This document shows positions 23,824-34,574 of a stretch of DNA of 64,000 nucleotides, piece by piece. This stretch comes from Myrica gale (lineage: Eukaryota; Streptophyta; Magnoliopsida; Fagales; Myricaceae), in NCBI GenBank assembly GCA_963930655.1, contig OZ005604.1, positions 17,370,001 through 17,434,000 of the forward strand. The letters run 5' to 3'. Within the stretch, counting starts at the first letter, position 1. Every line of letters begins with the position of its first letter. The translations under genes were made by a program, and so were the position numbers. The notes under the pieces are model-generated. The model ran no database searches. It worked only from the letters and a program-made list of their open reading frames with translations, and was not told the origin of the DNA.

Positions 23824-26800
23824 TCATACATCGAGGAGAAGCCTCCGAGGGTCCTCTACAACTTCTTTGATACGGCGAAGGAAAAATACAGCCTCTCTCC
23901 CATCAATCAGCCGATGATCATAAGTCAATGCAATATACATCATTGGCCTTGGAACAATATTGCCGTCAACGACCATTGCACGGTTCACTATCGAGTGCAT
24001 GCCTAATATAGCAGACTGCCAAAACAGGTATTGGAGTGAATCGGTGGGGGAGAAAACGCACATACTAAGGAGAGTAATACAACCATTATCTAGAAGAGAG
24101 AAGGTATTATCAACCATTTATCGACCACATTTCTAACTACAAACACACTTAATGAAGAAGAGACACATTTCCCAAGGATTAAGTAAAAGGGTATTAACCA
24201 GGACGAAATTGTAAGGAGCAGTACCTGCGGGGGGTTGATGATTGGTGTACTTAAAAGACTTCCATAGACACCACCATTCGATATTGTGAATGTGCCTCCA
24301 GCCATCTCATCAATTGATATAGAACCATCATTCGCCTTCTTAGCTAGAGTATTGATCTCTTTCTCTATCCCAGCGAAGTTCATGTTCTCAGCATTGCGGA
24401 TAACTGGAACAACAAGGCCCTTGAATAAGACAGATATTACAAGGTTAGTTGGACGCAGTAGATAACATATTCAATGCCAAACTGCAGTTCATTACTTAAA
24501 GTTCATGTTGTGCGATTGAAAAACAGCTCAAAATAGACTGAACACTGACTAATAGCAGTGTCTGCCTAAGGGCTCTTAAGGCAAGTCTAACCAGAGAAGG
24601 AAACATGGCTCAAATCCTTTAGCAATTGACACTGCACATTACTTAGATTCCTGTGGGTTTCAGGGCATGTTAATACCTGTCAAACTGCAATTACATCCTA
24701 GGGCATAGGGTCACGGCAAAAAGTTGCCAAAATGTTCAATTATCCTTCTTCACTAAGAAAGGACATTTTTTAATTATTTATGTAATGTACTTGCAACTTC
24801 AGCTAGTATCTTGAACTTCTTCCAAACTGAGAATGAGGCTAGGTCAATTAAATATGTAGAAGCATATTTGATGATAGATAGATGAATCATTTCCTTTATT
24901 CCAAACTAAGGGGGGGAAAAGAGTTATTGCCTCAGAATTTGACAAGTAAAAGACCTCATTTTTTAAAGAAATAAGTTCGCCTAACTATCAACTGAATTCC
25001 AACCATACCTTAGGAGTACCAACGGCAATACTGATATCAACGTAATCTCGGTATATGATATCATCGCCATCAATGACAGCATTGACAACAGGCTGGTGCT
25101 GAAGTGCGCTAATAGCAGCCTGAACCAAATTAGAATGAGATTATGAACACACACAAACTGCACATTGTCTGTAATCATCAAGCAGGCTAAGGTACTAACA
25201 CATATGACATACTAATTGTACATACTTTCACAAACCCTGACATGAATCCTAGTTTCACTCCATGCTTTTCAAGAAATGCATCTTTATAATCTGAACGGAG
25301 CTTCATCAAGTTAGTCCTGCATTATACAGCAAATCAACCAGGAGAGAAAGTTCTGTTTAATGGTCATTGGCAAACGGAAAAGGGAAAAAATACTATCGTG
25401 AAATAGAAATTTGCAAGCCATCATTCTCAAATGCATTTGCTTTTCTCCTCCAATTCTTCTTGAGGCTTCTCATTACATTAGCTAAAATTCGGACAGTTGT
25501 TGAATTCAATGCCTATTGTGTACACGAAGAAGGCTGTACTCAGACTATGAAAGACTTTTAAGTTGAAGAAAACACTTCACGGACCTGGTTCATTACTTAA
25601 AGGTGATCGCAAAAGAGGACTCAAACTTACATGTCAACCTCATTAAACGTGCTCAGCAAAGCAAAAGTGTTCTGGGAATCTTTCAAGCGTGATGCAACCC
25701 GTTTCCTGAGTCTTGTCATAGGAACCTAGACAGGACGATATAATATACTCCTTTAGCACTTCCTTGACATTGAAGAAGCATATACTAAACTTAAGAACGA
25801 TGCATTTTCTTATGTGAAGCAGAAATCCTAAAACTTACTCGTCTTTCCCTGTCCTTAGGAGGAAGCTGGGGTTCTGATGCTGTGGTTTTAGGAGGTGGAG
25901 GTGGTCCTTTTGGCATGGGTTGCGATGGAGACACTTCTTTAATCTTCTCCTTCACGGGGGCAGTTTCTGCGTCAGGGATTTGCTTCTGTTCAGGAGTTGG
26001 TGGTTCAACAGCAGCCTTTTCTGATGGAGCTTGTGCGACGCCTTCACCTGATTTTGAGATGACAGCAATCTTGGTACCTGGTTCCACAGTATCACCTTCC
26101 TTGGCTACAAACTACAACCAGATACATTGACAAAAGAGCAAATAGAAAAAAGATCACCACACCAATATAACCCAATCCATTTTCAAAGGGGACAAGATGG
26201 TACTACAATGAACATTCAACCGATTCATATTGCCCCATTATTACTGGAAGATTACCTTTTGAATGGTGCCAGCTTCAGGACTAACCACATCAATTGTCAC
26301 CTACATGGTGCAAAACAAAATCAATCATATCGATTGTGAACAATTTCAGCAACGACTATTCTTGATACCTCGGAAATACAAGATCCATAAATTTATAGGA
26401 AATATAACTGGAACAAAAAACTCCTCAGCAGTTACCTTATCGGTTTCAATTTGAGCAATAGGCTCATCGACTTTAACACTGTCACCAGGTTCTGCCCACC
26501 ATGCATTGTAAGCGTGAGGTTCAGAAGGCATTCAATTCCTCCATATGTCTGCCAGAATGTATACAAATCCAAGCACATACAAAAATACACAACACACTTC
26601 TCAAGCAGTGTAAGATGAATGTAGCTGCAAGAATAACATACGCTTCAGGAATGTTGCCAAAGTCCCATCAGTTATAGATTCACCCATGAAAGGAACGACA
26701 GCTTCAACAAGGTCCCCTACAATGCGTGATGGAACAATTACAGATAGCAATTCCAATACGTATTAAACACGTATGCACACATTAACTACATACAAAAGCA

Positions 26801-28169
26801 TGTGAATGTAACAAAACTAGGATAAGACATCTTCACAAGAACACAAACTATACCATTGCCTGAACAGAATGGTCTATTCCTGAAACAAACAAAGGGCTCT
26901 GTTTGAAACAGCTCAATAACTAGCCTGCAAGCAAAAAGAAAAAGGTATAGAAATAAGCATGAAACTGGAGGAGGAGAAAGGTTCACCAATAGCAGAACCT
27001 TTCTTTTACTTTAAATAATTCAGAGCTTGTAAAACCCAGACTGTTCTCCATTTGAGGATGTCATAGGCAGCAAACAGAAAAGGAGCTCAATGCTAGAAGA
27101 AGCGAGCATGTTTGTGGCCATCAAGAAGCATCCACAAAGTTTTATTGAAATGGAAGGCATGGCATGTAGCAATCAGATATCCTGGACCGCCTGGTTTCTG
27201 AGTTATATTAAATGATTAATTTGGTGTGAAAATCCCAAAGGAGGATTTCACAAATGGTCCAAAACCAATTGATCATCCCTTTCTAATCTTTTGAGTCATA
27301 TATCTGCAATGTCAGGTACTTAAGACATGCTTCTAGAATATGCAAGCAACCAGGAGGAAAAATAATTTAGAAAAGTTAAAACAACAAAATAAACACCAGT
27401 AGGAAACAATTTTGGTGGCGTGTAGAGAGAGGGGGAAGAGAAAGAAGAGAGGGGGGGGGACATAAAAGAAAAAAGACGAGAGCTCACTGACCTTGGACTT
27501 GAATGGGCATGGCCTCCTATATCAAAGGAATAGGATTAAATCAATCAAACATAGAAAACAGACGACGCATATAAATTAGTTCTGAGCAAATGTTCGTACA
27601 ATAAGGGTTTGCAAAAGATCACCTAACCAGACGCGGTAACTAGTGTTCTGAACACAGTGAAACCCTTGCCCAATGAGCAAAGCCTGCACATTTGTGGCAA
27701 GTATTTGATACGCCAAGAAGAAACTTTTCGTTAGTTCAAACACCAGACCTAGGTCATTTTTTATTTTTGACTGCGATGAACACAGCCTATCCTGTGAAGC
27801 TACACTCTAGGAGGGTAGCCAAGCATCTACAAAGAAAATCCAACCAACCAACAAATACAAGAGCACAAATCAAAACAGTAATCATAATCAGTACCTCTTT
27901 CCGAGTTGTCCAGTAACATCTTGGCCCCGACACCACATGCCTAATCCTCAGCACTGATTCTTCTAACACCTTTGGCTACAGATTAACACATACAAAATAA
28001 AACCATCAAAAAATTACCATTAAGATGAATCGAAAGAAAACCGAGGCCATTAAATTAGAATCACAGGCAGCGATAACATTACGCTATCAAGAATGGAAGA
28101 GAAGAACCAATAGAAAAGAAATGAGAGTGTTACCGAAGAAACTTTGCGCCGAATTACGCCCCAAATCAT
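23824..28169 (-). CDS. DLST: 2-oxoglutarate dehydrogenase E2 (dihydrolipoyllysine succinyltransferase)
   Basis: Fourteen exons on the minus strand: 28169-28134, 27975-27895, 27683-27623, 27516-27492, 26924-26854, 26716-26642, 26491-26436, 26300-26256, 26111-25839, 25725-25631, 25316-25226, 25119-25009, 24419-24225, 24015-23824. They total 1407 nt (468 aa). The N-terminal ~110 residues form a mitochondrial presequence region ([12 protein letters not shown]...). A lipoyl domain follows ([20 protein letters not shown] ... [19 protein letters not shown]), whose Lys in ETDKV is the lipoylation site. Next come a Pro-rich linker (KGPPPPPK) with no E3-binding domain, as usual for eukaryotic E2o, and the catalytic domain ([20 protein letters not shown] ... 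[15 protein letters not shown] with catalytic His and Asp). It transfers succinyl groups to CoA in the mitochondrial TCA cycle. Length and exon order match plant orthologues; no lesion seen. Confidence 0.95.
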
Positions 28170-28740
28170 TTTCTCGACACTTGTGAGCTGACCTGATCCA
28201 CAGTACAAAATTCGTCATCGCTAATAAAGCTCAAATCTTAAAACACTACTTCAAGAAAACCTTTTGGTGGCGTGGAAAATTATACCAGAAAATCAATGGG
28301 AAAAAAAAACCCGATTCTGAACAGTGCTAATCACATCAATCAGCACAAAACATAAAAGAAAATCTTCAGTTCAGGTGAGTTTCAAGTTATCTGCTTTCTG
28401 TTCCCCCCCCCCCCCCCCCCCCCGGGGGGGGGGGGGGGTTCCGTCATTTTCTCCATCAGGAAACGTAGGGAATGAAAATTAAAGGCGACTCTGAACAGAA
28501 ATCACCTTTCGCTAGTAATACAAGGAATTGAACATACAAAACATATAATCCAAGATCACAGATCTTATTGAAATAAAGAACAGGATTCAGAAGAGTAATT
28601 GGCACCTGGTATAAGAAAAATAAGAGTAAGAAAGGATCAGAAACCTTAAGAAGCAGAGAATGGATCAAAATGGTGCGCAAGAAGAAAAGTATAAGTTCAA
28701 AGCGGCAGGAGAGTTTTTAGTACCTTCTTTACGACCCCCG
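28170..28740 (-). promoter_or_regulatory. 5' UTR, probable UTR intron and promoter side of the E2 gene
   Basis: Minus-strand sequence around 28745-28650 is pyrimidine-rich and reaches an AAG/GTTTCT donor-like site near 28650. Acceptor-like AG sites lie just above the ATG, so a 5' UTR intron is likely. A C21-G15 tract (28403-28438) falls within it. This is inferred from sequence only. Confidence 0.35.
28403..28438. repeat. Poly-C/poly-G self-complementary tract
   Basis: 21 C followed directly by 15 G. A perfect hairpin-forming homopolymer pair, unusual in plant DNA. Confidence 0.9.
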
Positions 28741-28872
28741 AACCGAACGTTCGTTTCAAATTGCTGTTTTCTTTTTTGTTTCGTTTATTTTTGGATGGAG
28801 GGTTACGCATGTAGCCAATAACAGTGACTTAAAAAAACGAAACAAAACAATTACAGTGGGCCGCGCTACTAG

Positions 28873-30167
28873 CAGTGGCGGATTTAAGGGGTCCAACCAG
28901 GGCCCTGGCCCCAGTTGGCCCCTACAAAACGTCGATTTTTTTTTTTTTTTTTTACAATAACTTATTTGTCTCCTTTAACGAAGCTCACCCCCTTAAAAGC
29001 TCAGCCCAAGCCCTGCCCACTGTAGCCACCCACCTGCGCCCAGCCCAAACCCATTCTTCCAGCCCTGCCCACTGCAGGTGATACTCGTTGGGGTTCATAC
29101 CACTGTACAATAATCCGCCTCTTCACTATGTGGTCAGCAGTGTTTGATGTGTTTGAAAATATACATGAGGATGACACTGGCTCATAACAAAGATCAATGA
29201 CTATAAGTTTGTTGGATAAGATACAAAGCTCTCACTTTGTATTTCTTATGCATTCGTTGAGAAATATCACGAGAATTACTAATGAATTATCACAGGTAAT
29301 CACAAACACTCCTAATTTTTATTCAAAAGTATTCACTATGAATTTGTTGAGAAATATAATGAGCCTAATATGGAAGACATTATTCCAACTCGACTTGGCA
29401 TGGAGGGAAAACAATTACTTATTTGCATCGCTTTCGTGTGGAATTTTTTTGGCAAATTATTGATTTGATCACTCAGGAGATGGATCATCGTTTCACAGAA
29501 GTTAGTACGTAGTTACTTCTTTGCATAGCATGTCTTGATCATAGGAACTAATTTTCAGCATTTGATCATGCTAAGTTACTTCGTTTTGCTGACCTTTATC
29601 TAGAAGATTTCTCAGTAGCTGATCGTATGATACTTAGAGATCAACTTCACACCTACATTTATGATATGAAAACTAATTATGTTTTTTCTGGACTTTAAGA
29701 TATTGGAGGTATTGCTGTGAATATGGTTGAGACAAGAAAACATACTCTATATCCATTCGTTTATCTCCTTATTGAGTTGACAATGGTCTTACCAGTTGCG
29801 ACTGCCACCGTTTAGAGAATATTCTCTGCGATGAATATTATTAAGACTGACTTGCGTAATAAGATGAGAGATGACTGGATAAATGATAGTATGATAGTAT
29901 ATATTGAGAAGGAAATTTATGAAACTATTGATAACAAAGTCATATTGCAATGTTTTCAGAAGATGCAGAGGCGTAGGATCCAATTGTCTTCTTTCAGTCT
30001 CAACAAATAGTACGGTACGTGTATTTTAATATAATATATATTTTTAATCCTTAATTTTCAATATTTTAATTATATGACATTTTTTTACATTACGTAGTAA
30101 AAAAAAATTCATGTAATTTTTCCTTAGAAGTTGGCCCCCTTCAAAATCATTCCTGGATCCACCACTG
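28873..30167 (+). mobile_element. hAT transposon remnant (DUF4371/hAT-dimerisation type)
   Basis: The ends CAGTGGCGGATTTA and GGATCCACCACTG are inverted. The flanking 8-mers GCTACTAG and CCTGCTAG match at 6 of 8. Plus-strand pieces of the transposase C-terminus survive: FDHAKLLRFADLYLEDF, MILRDQLHTYIYDMKTN, then LPVATATV, a stop, and RIFSAMNIIKTDLRNKM. They end with EIYETIDNKVILQCFQKMQ. These match the TTF-type hAT family with a C-terminal dimerisation domain. Internal stops and a large 5' deletion make it inactive. Confidence 0.85.
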
Positions 30168-30349
30168 CCTGCTAGTCGTGATGAAATTTTCCGAATGCCG
30201 AGTCAAATAATTTCAAAAAAGTATTTGGGGAATAAATATATTAGAATGTTGTGTGGAACTCGACGGCATCCAGCGTCGCATTATTCCAGAAACCTCTACG
30301 TCGGCGTTTCTGTTTTTAGCTGAAGGGGACGAGCTGGACTTTTCGCAAT

Positions 30350-30805
30350 GATGTAACTAGGGCTGTCCAAGAAATCGGTCGGATCGGATCGAAACCGGAT
30401 CGATTTTGACGAAACTGGTGACAAATAGTCTACCGGAATGGCCAGTCCGGCGAAACCGGTATACTCCGGTTCGGTCTCGATTCCCCACATTGAAAAATCG
30501 GTACTGGACCGAAGTATACTGCTCCAGACCGGTTCGAACCGGTCATTGAAAAAAAAACCAAATTTATTTTTTGAACCCTTGCGTAAGGCGCGGGCAAGGG
30601 CTTGCGCGCAACGCCCCTTCCTTGCGTTGCGCGCGACCTTGCGCGAGGGTTCAAAAAAAGCCCAAAAAAAAAAACGTGGTCCAAACCTTGGGCCCAAACC
30701 GGACCGGTCCTTGGCCTGTCTGATCCGATTGATAAACTCTGGGCGGCTTCGGTTATACCGATCTGAACCAGACCGAACCGGCTAATGGACACCGCTAGAT
30801 GTAAC
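30350..30805. mobile_element. hAT-type MITE with GC-rich foldback core
   Basis: A 440-bp element (30358-30797) starts TAGGGCTGTCC and ends GGACACCGCTA (9 of 11 inverted). It is flanked by a perfect 8-bp duplication GATGTAAC (30350-30357, 30798-30805). The interior is rich in CCGGTTCG-like words. A GC-rich palindrome sits at about 30575-30655 (CCCTTGCG...CGCGAGGG) between runs of T and A. No coding capacity. Confidence 0.88.
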
Positions 30806-31563
30806 TAACCACGCCGCCGGATTGCATATATATAAAAAAATCGACAAAACAAAAACTAACCACGCTCGGTTCGGTTGATTGCTTCTGGAATAAAAAAAAT
30901 ATTAAGCTCAAATTTTATATGAATGTCGGATGCCATTTTCGAAATTCTCAGATATATATTATTAAGTTATTTATTAAATCATAGGAGAGATATTTTATCA
31001 TTTTACCAGATGCTTTTATTACGAAATCTTGTGCGTTTTCAAGAGTATTATTAGGTAAAACAAACTCTGAATTATTGGGAATATATTTAATTAAATTGAG
31101 GAAGTTAGAGACTTGCTTCTATTAATACATTTTAACCCTATGTTTCCAACGTTGTTGTCATCCTCGTCGTATTGAAAACTGTCCGGAAGTTTTTGAGTAG
31201 TTTTTGTTGGCTTCCTCAAGTCAATGACTTCGTAATCTAGTGCTGTTTTTTTCCTTTTTATTTTTTAAGGGATTCAAAGAGTTTAATGGGATAATTTCGG
31301 TCTCAGGTTTGGATTTATTTGTTTTTTTAAGATCTCAAATTCAAAATTTCCATATATACCAACTCTTTAAAGTCAATCTTAAAACTTAATTTCTAATATG
31401 TATATGCTAGAAAACTGAAAGGTCTTAGAGAGATTTTGATGCTAGGGAGAAAACAGGTTCTTAGAGCTGCAGTGATTAAATCATGATGATAGCAATTTGG
31501 TGGAGATGAATATTAGTGGTATAAGAGAATCATAATATATAGGTGACATGGGTGGAGCAATGT

Positions 31564-31735
31564 GTAGTAGCGGAACTAGGAATGATTATGAAGGGGGGCC
31601 AACTCCTAAAGAAAATATGACAAGATTTTTTTTTACTACTTAATGTAAAAAATGATTTAGAGTTAAAATATTGAAAATTGAGGACTAAAAGCGCATCTAA
31701 ATTTTTATCATCCCAAAGTTGATTCATACATGCCT
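31564..31735 (-). mobile_element. Second copy of the same hAT family, 3' end only
   Basis: AGTAGCGGAACTAGGAATGA and the following ~150 bp match the reverse complement of the 3' end of the hAT at 28873-30167, including TTTTTTTTTACTAC and TTGAAAATTGAGGACTAAAA. It lies in the opposite orientation and its other end was not found. Confidence 0.75.
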
Positions 31736-31884
31736 AGCTATGATGCAACAACAAACCCACAAAACTGAAAAGAGGTTAAATGAAGAAAAAAAATCTAAAT
31801 GTACCTCATGTATTGCTGGGGTCGGTACAATGGGCAAAACAAATTCAACAATGAAGTGTACCACAATACCTAGCACCTGGCGGC

Positions 31885-31970
31885 TGAGAGAGAGAGAGCC
31901 GACTGAGAGTCTAAGACAGTGAGACTTGAGAGAGAGAGAGAGATCCCGAGAGAGGCAGATAGGGAGAGAG
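31885..31970. repeat. GA-rich simple repeat
   Basis: GAGAGAGAGA runs interrupted by short spacers. Confidence 0.8.
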
Positions 31971-32142
31971 AGTCGATGCTAGCGATGGAGGCTTGGAGAA
32001 GCTTACTATCTACTCTTGATTCAACACACTTCCATTGTAGTGTCCGAGTCGATACTCTTACTTTCTCTCGAACCATAGTAATATAATATTATTATTTGAT
32101 CAAATAAATTATTTATTTCTCTTGAAATGTTTTGTTTATTTT

Positions 32143-32276
32143 TACACACGTCTTTTTTTAGGGGGCCTACATCCATTATGTGGCATAGGGGTTACATCTC
32201 GTATGAAACTTAATATTATACCACTTCTACAAATTGCTCTTAATGCCGCATCTCTTCCGAGACCGGGGCCTTTTAT
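32143..32276 (-). pseudogene. rps11: Plastid rps11 3' end, nuclear copy
   Basis: The minus strand reads [20 protein letters not shown] then [20 protein letters not shown] and KRRV followed by a stop at 32143-32145. This is the C-terminus of chloroplast ribosomal protein S11. It is joined directly to a psaA fragment. As a nuclear (or mitochondrial-derived) copy of organellar DNA it has no expected function here. Confidence 0.9.
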
Positions 32277-32433
32277 GGGATAAAGTTGGGCCAAAAGATC
32301 CCGATTCAAGATAAATTCATGAGGAAGTGAGATCTTTTTAGGATCTACTCCAACATTTAGAAATTGGTTAATCGGTAAAGATACATGTACTTGATGCCCC
32401 GCCCAAGAAAGAGACCCAAGTCCTAGTAGCCCC
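32277..32433 (-). pseudogene. psaA: Plastid psaA internal fragment, nuclear copy
   Basis: The minus strand reads [20 protein letters not shown] then [20 protein letters not shown] and [12 protein letters not shown], a segment of photosystem I P700 apoprotein A1. It is open throughout and fused in frame to rps11 at 32276/32277. In plastid genomes psaA and rps11 lie far apart, so the junction is a rearrangement. Confidence 0.92.
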
Positions 32434-32572
32434 GAATTTTGATATAATCAACATGCTTTTTTTTTTCATATATATATTTTATAAATTGTTAAATTAAAGA
32501 TATATGCGTGAGAAAAATCTACTAATTCATTTTATCTATTTTATTACTAATTTATTCAAATGCTATAACTAT

Positions 32573-32880
32573 ATTAGAGTCTCATCTTTATTATACTTAT
32601 AATACCTGTTGGGCCACTTCTTCTCATTGCCAATTGGTTTTGGGATGCAGCTTGAGATGGTATCGGAGCAAAATATTTTTGAGCTTGACCCACTTGTTTG
32701 TGTTCCCTAGTGTTGTCTACGTGCATGAACCATGTTCATTCGGCCTATACGTGAGGGGGAGTGGGGGAGTGTTAGAGTCCCAGATTGATTATAGACCATT
32801 TAATTCTATGCTTCATATACCTATTTGGACACTTCTTTTCATTGCTAATTGATTTTGGGATAAAACTTGGTAACCAAAGG
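32573..32880 (+). mobile_element. TRIM retroelement (LTR, PBS, purine tract, LTR)
   Basis: A left LTR of about 80 bp (32573-32653) is followed by a Met-tRNA primer-binding site (TGGTATCGGAGC, 32656-32667). About 80 bp of internal sequence comes next, then a purine tract (GAGGGGGAGTGGGGGAG, just before 32768) and a right LTR starting TGTTAGAGTCCC. All structural parts of a terminal-repeat retrotransposon in miniature are present. No coding capacity. The two LTRs differ clearly, so it is old. Confidence 0.75.
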
Positions 32881-32909
32881 CTATTTAACTTTGAGACATA
32901 CTCCGTGGA

Positions 32910-32963
32910 CGTACCCACTTAGTACGCGATTATCCGTTGCAATGTCACGGTGTAACATTACTA
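32910..32963 (+). pseudogene. Dirigent gene relic, last codons only
   Basis: Translation gives VPT, stop, YAIIRCNVTV, stop, HY, stop. This matches the end of the dirigent ORF at 34575-35117 (IPTQYSVIRCNATVQHY), and the matching bases continue past the stop. The rest of the copy is gone, apparently truncated near the TRIM. It shows the dirigent locus was once a tandem pair. Confidence 0.72.
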
Positions 32964-33989
32964 GTTGGAACTGCTGATGGGTTCAGAAAAAAATATTAGA
33001 GAAGCCAAGAGGTTTGTCGAGGCGGAGAAATGATTGTCGCTGTAGTAATAACTGTGATAAAAGCAAGGCTGGGATGCCAAGTCCTTTTTTTTGTTAGCTG
33101 CATTGTTCTTGTACTTGTATTTTTATTTTATCGTTTTGAAATTAACCATCAGCTCAGCTTCATATATATTGTGAGAGAAAACTGATTAGATCTTGCGGCT
33201 TACTTACTTTTGGAAAGACTTGTCCCTTTTCTGATTATATGCCCATCCAACGCGTTTCTTCTCTCTCTCTCTCTCGAGTGCCTAGGTAGTATTCGAAGAA
33301 ACTGAAGATTCACTAAGCTCCTCTACTTCTGATTTGCGTCTCTAATTTAAAACACATGGATTGTAGCTCAGTTAGTAGATTTGATCTAATCATCTCAGAA
33401 TTCTGAAACAATTATGCAAGTGGATTCAGGATCTCCTCTGCCATAGTCACGGGCATCATAACTTGAGCAGAAAACTCAAATTCTTAGAACGCAACATGGC
33501 ACCAGAAAGGCCACGTTGTACTAAACGTTCGGACGAGAAAGTTTTGAAATGGGTGCTAGCAAAGCATCGCTTTGGAAAGTGGCTTCGGCATGTGCACCTT
33601 ATGGATGACCATAACACCGCTGCGCAGTTGAATTAGAAATGCCACAACCTCTGTTCCTGATTTGACCTACAAGTATGCGTGCTGCATGGTTGGGCTGTAG
33701 AATAAATTGAATAGTGGACTTGGTTAATCTGCTTCTGTTAATTTACTGGCTACTCCAGAGATGGTCCAAAGGGATGTGACTCGGAAGAAACCCGGTCCAG
33801 AACCTTTTGTGGGCTTGACTTGCATATTCCAGTATACAATTCGAATTAACAGTAAAATAAATAAATAGTAAGTGAATTATTGTTCGCTCTAAGCAGTTGT
33901 TTGGAGACATATAGCAGAGGCCTCTCCGGTTTAAATCACTCGCATGTGTGGATTGTCAACTCTCAAATTTAGTTGTAGAGACTAATTTA

Positions 33990-34187
33990 GGGTGCGTTTG
34001 CGGTAAAAATTTCACAAAATATTTCACCAACTCTCAATAAAATACTACAATATAATCTCTCTCTCTCCCATAAAAAAATATAAAAAATTACAAAAAATAT
34101 AAAAAATTACCTCTCTCTTCACTTTTTCACTAAAATCAATACCAACACTAAACCCAATACCAAAAATTTTACAACACAAACATAACC
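33990..34187. mobile_element. Tourist-like MITE, second copy
   Basis: GGTGCGTTTG...CAAACATAACC, 198 bp, with TTA on both sides (33987-33989, 34188-34190). Same family as 17712-17907. Confidence 0.83.
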
Positions 34188-34492
34188 TTAGTATACCCAA
34201 TATTTTATAAGTAAAATGTGTCCACACTTTTCATCTTATATATATTTGGGATCAAGATTCAAGAATATCATCTCACACGATTCACATGAGCAATAAACTA
34301 AGCCGAAGAGATTGGAATTCTAGTGCATTTCCTTTATTTGTTTAATGATCAAGCGAAGAAAACAGCCCCCTCTTATCTGGCTTCTAGCTCCGGGCAAAGA
34401 TGGTAGTCCTTGAACAATTCCCATACAACTATACAAGAAAAGTCTAAACAAATATTTTGTTGACTACCCAACAAAAAATTCCTCCCTTAACA

Positions 34493-34502
34493 CTTATAAA
34501 TT
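34493..34502 (+). promoter_or_regulatory. TATA box upstream of the dirigent ORF
   Basis: ACTTATAAAT lies about 75 bp upstream of the first in-frame codon. A W-box core TTGAC (TGTTGACTACC) lies about 30 bp further upstream, which would fit a stress-induced gene. Confidence 0.5.
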
Positions 34503-34574
34503 GAGACCCATCCATGGATACAGACTCACAAAGTACTCTTATTCCTAACTTGAGCCCAGCTCTTGATTGCCTAA

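Noticed and set aside
33355-33420. tRNA-like text (GTAGCTCAGTTAGTAG)
   Set aside because: No matching B box and no cloverleaf can be drawn.
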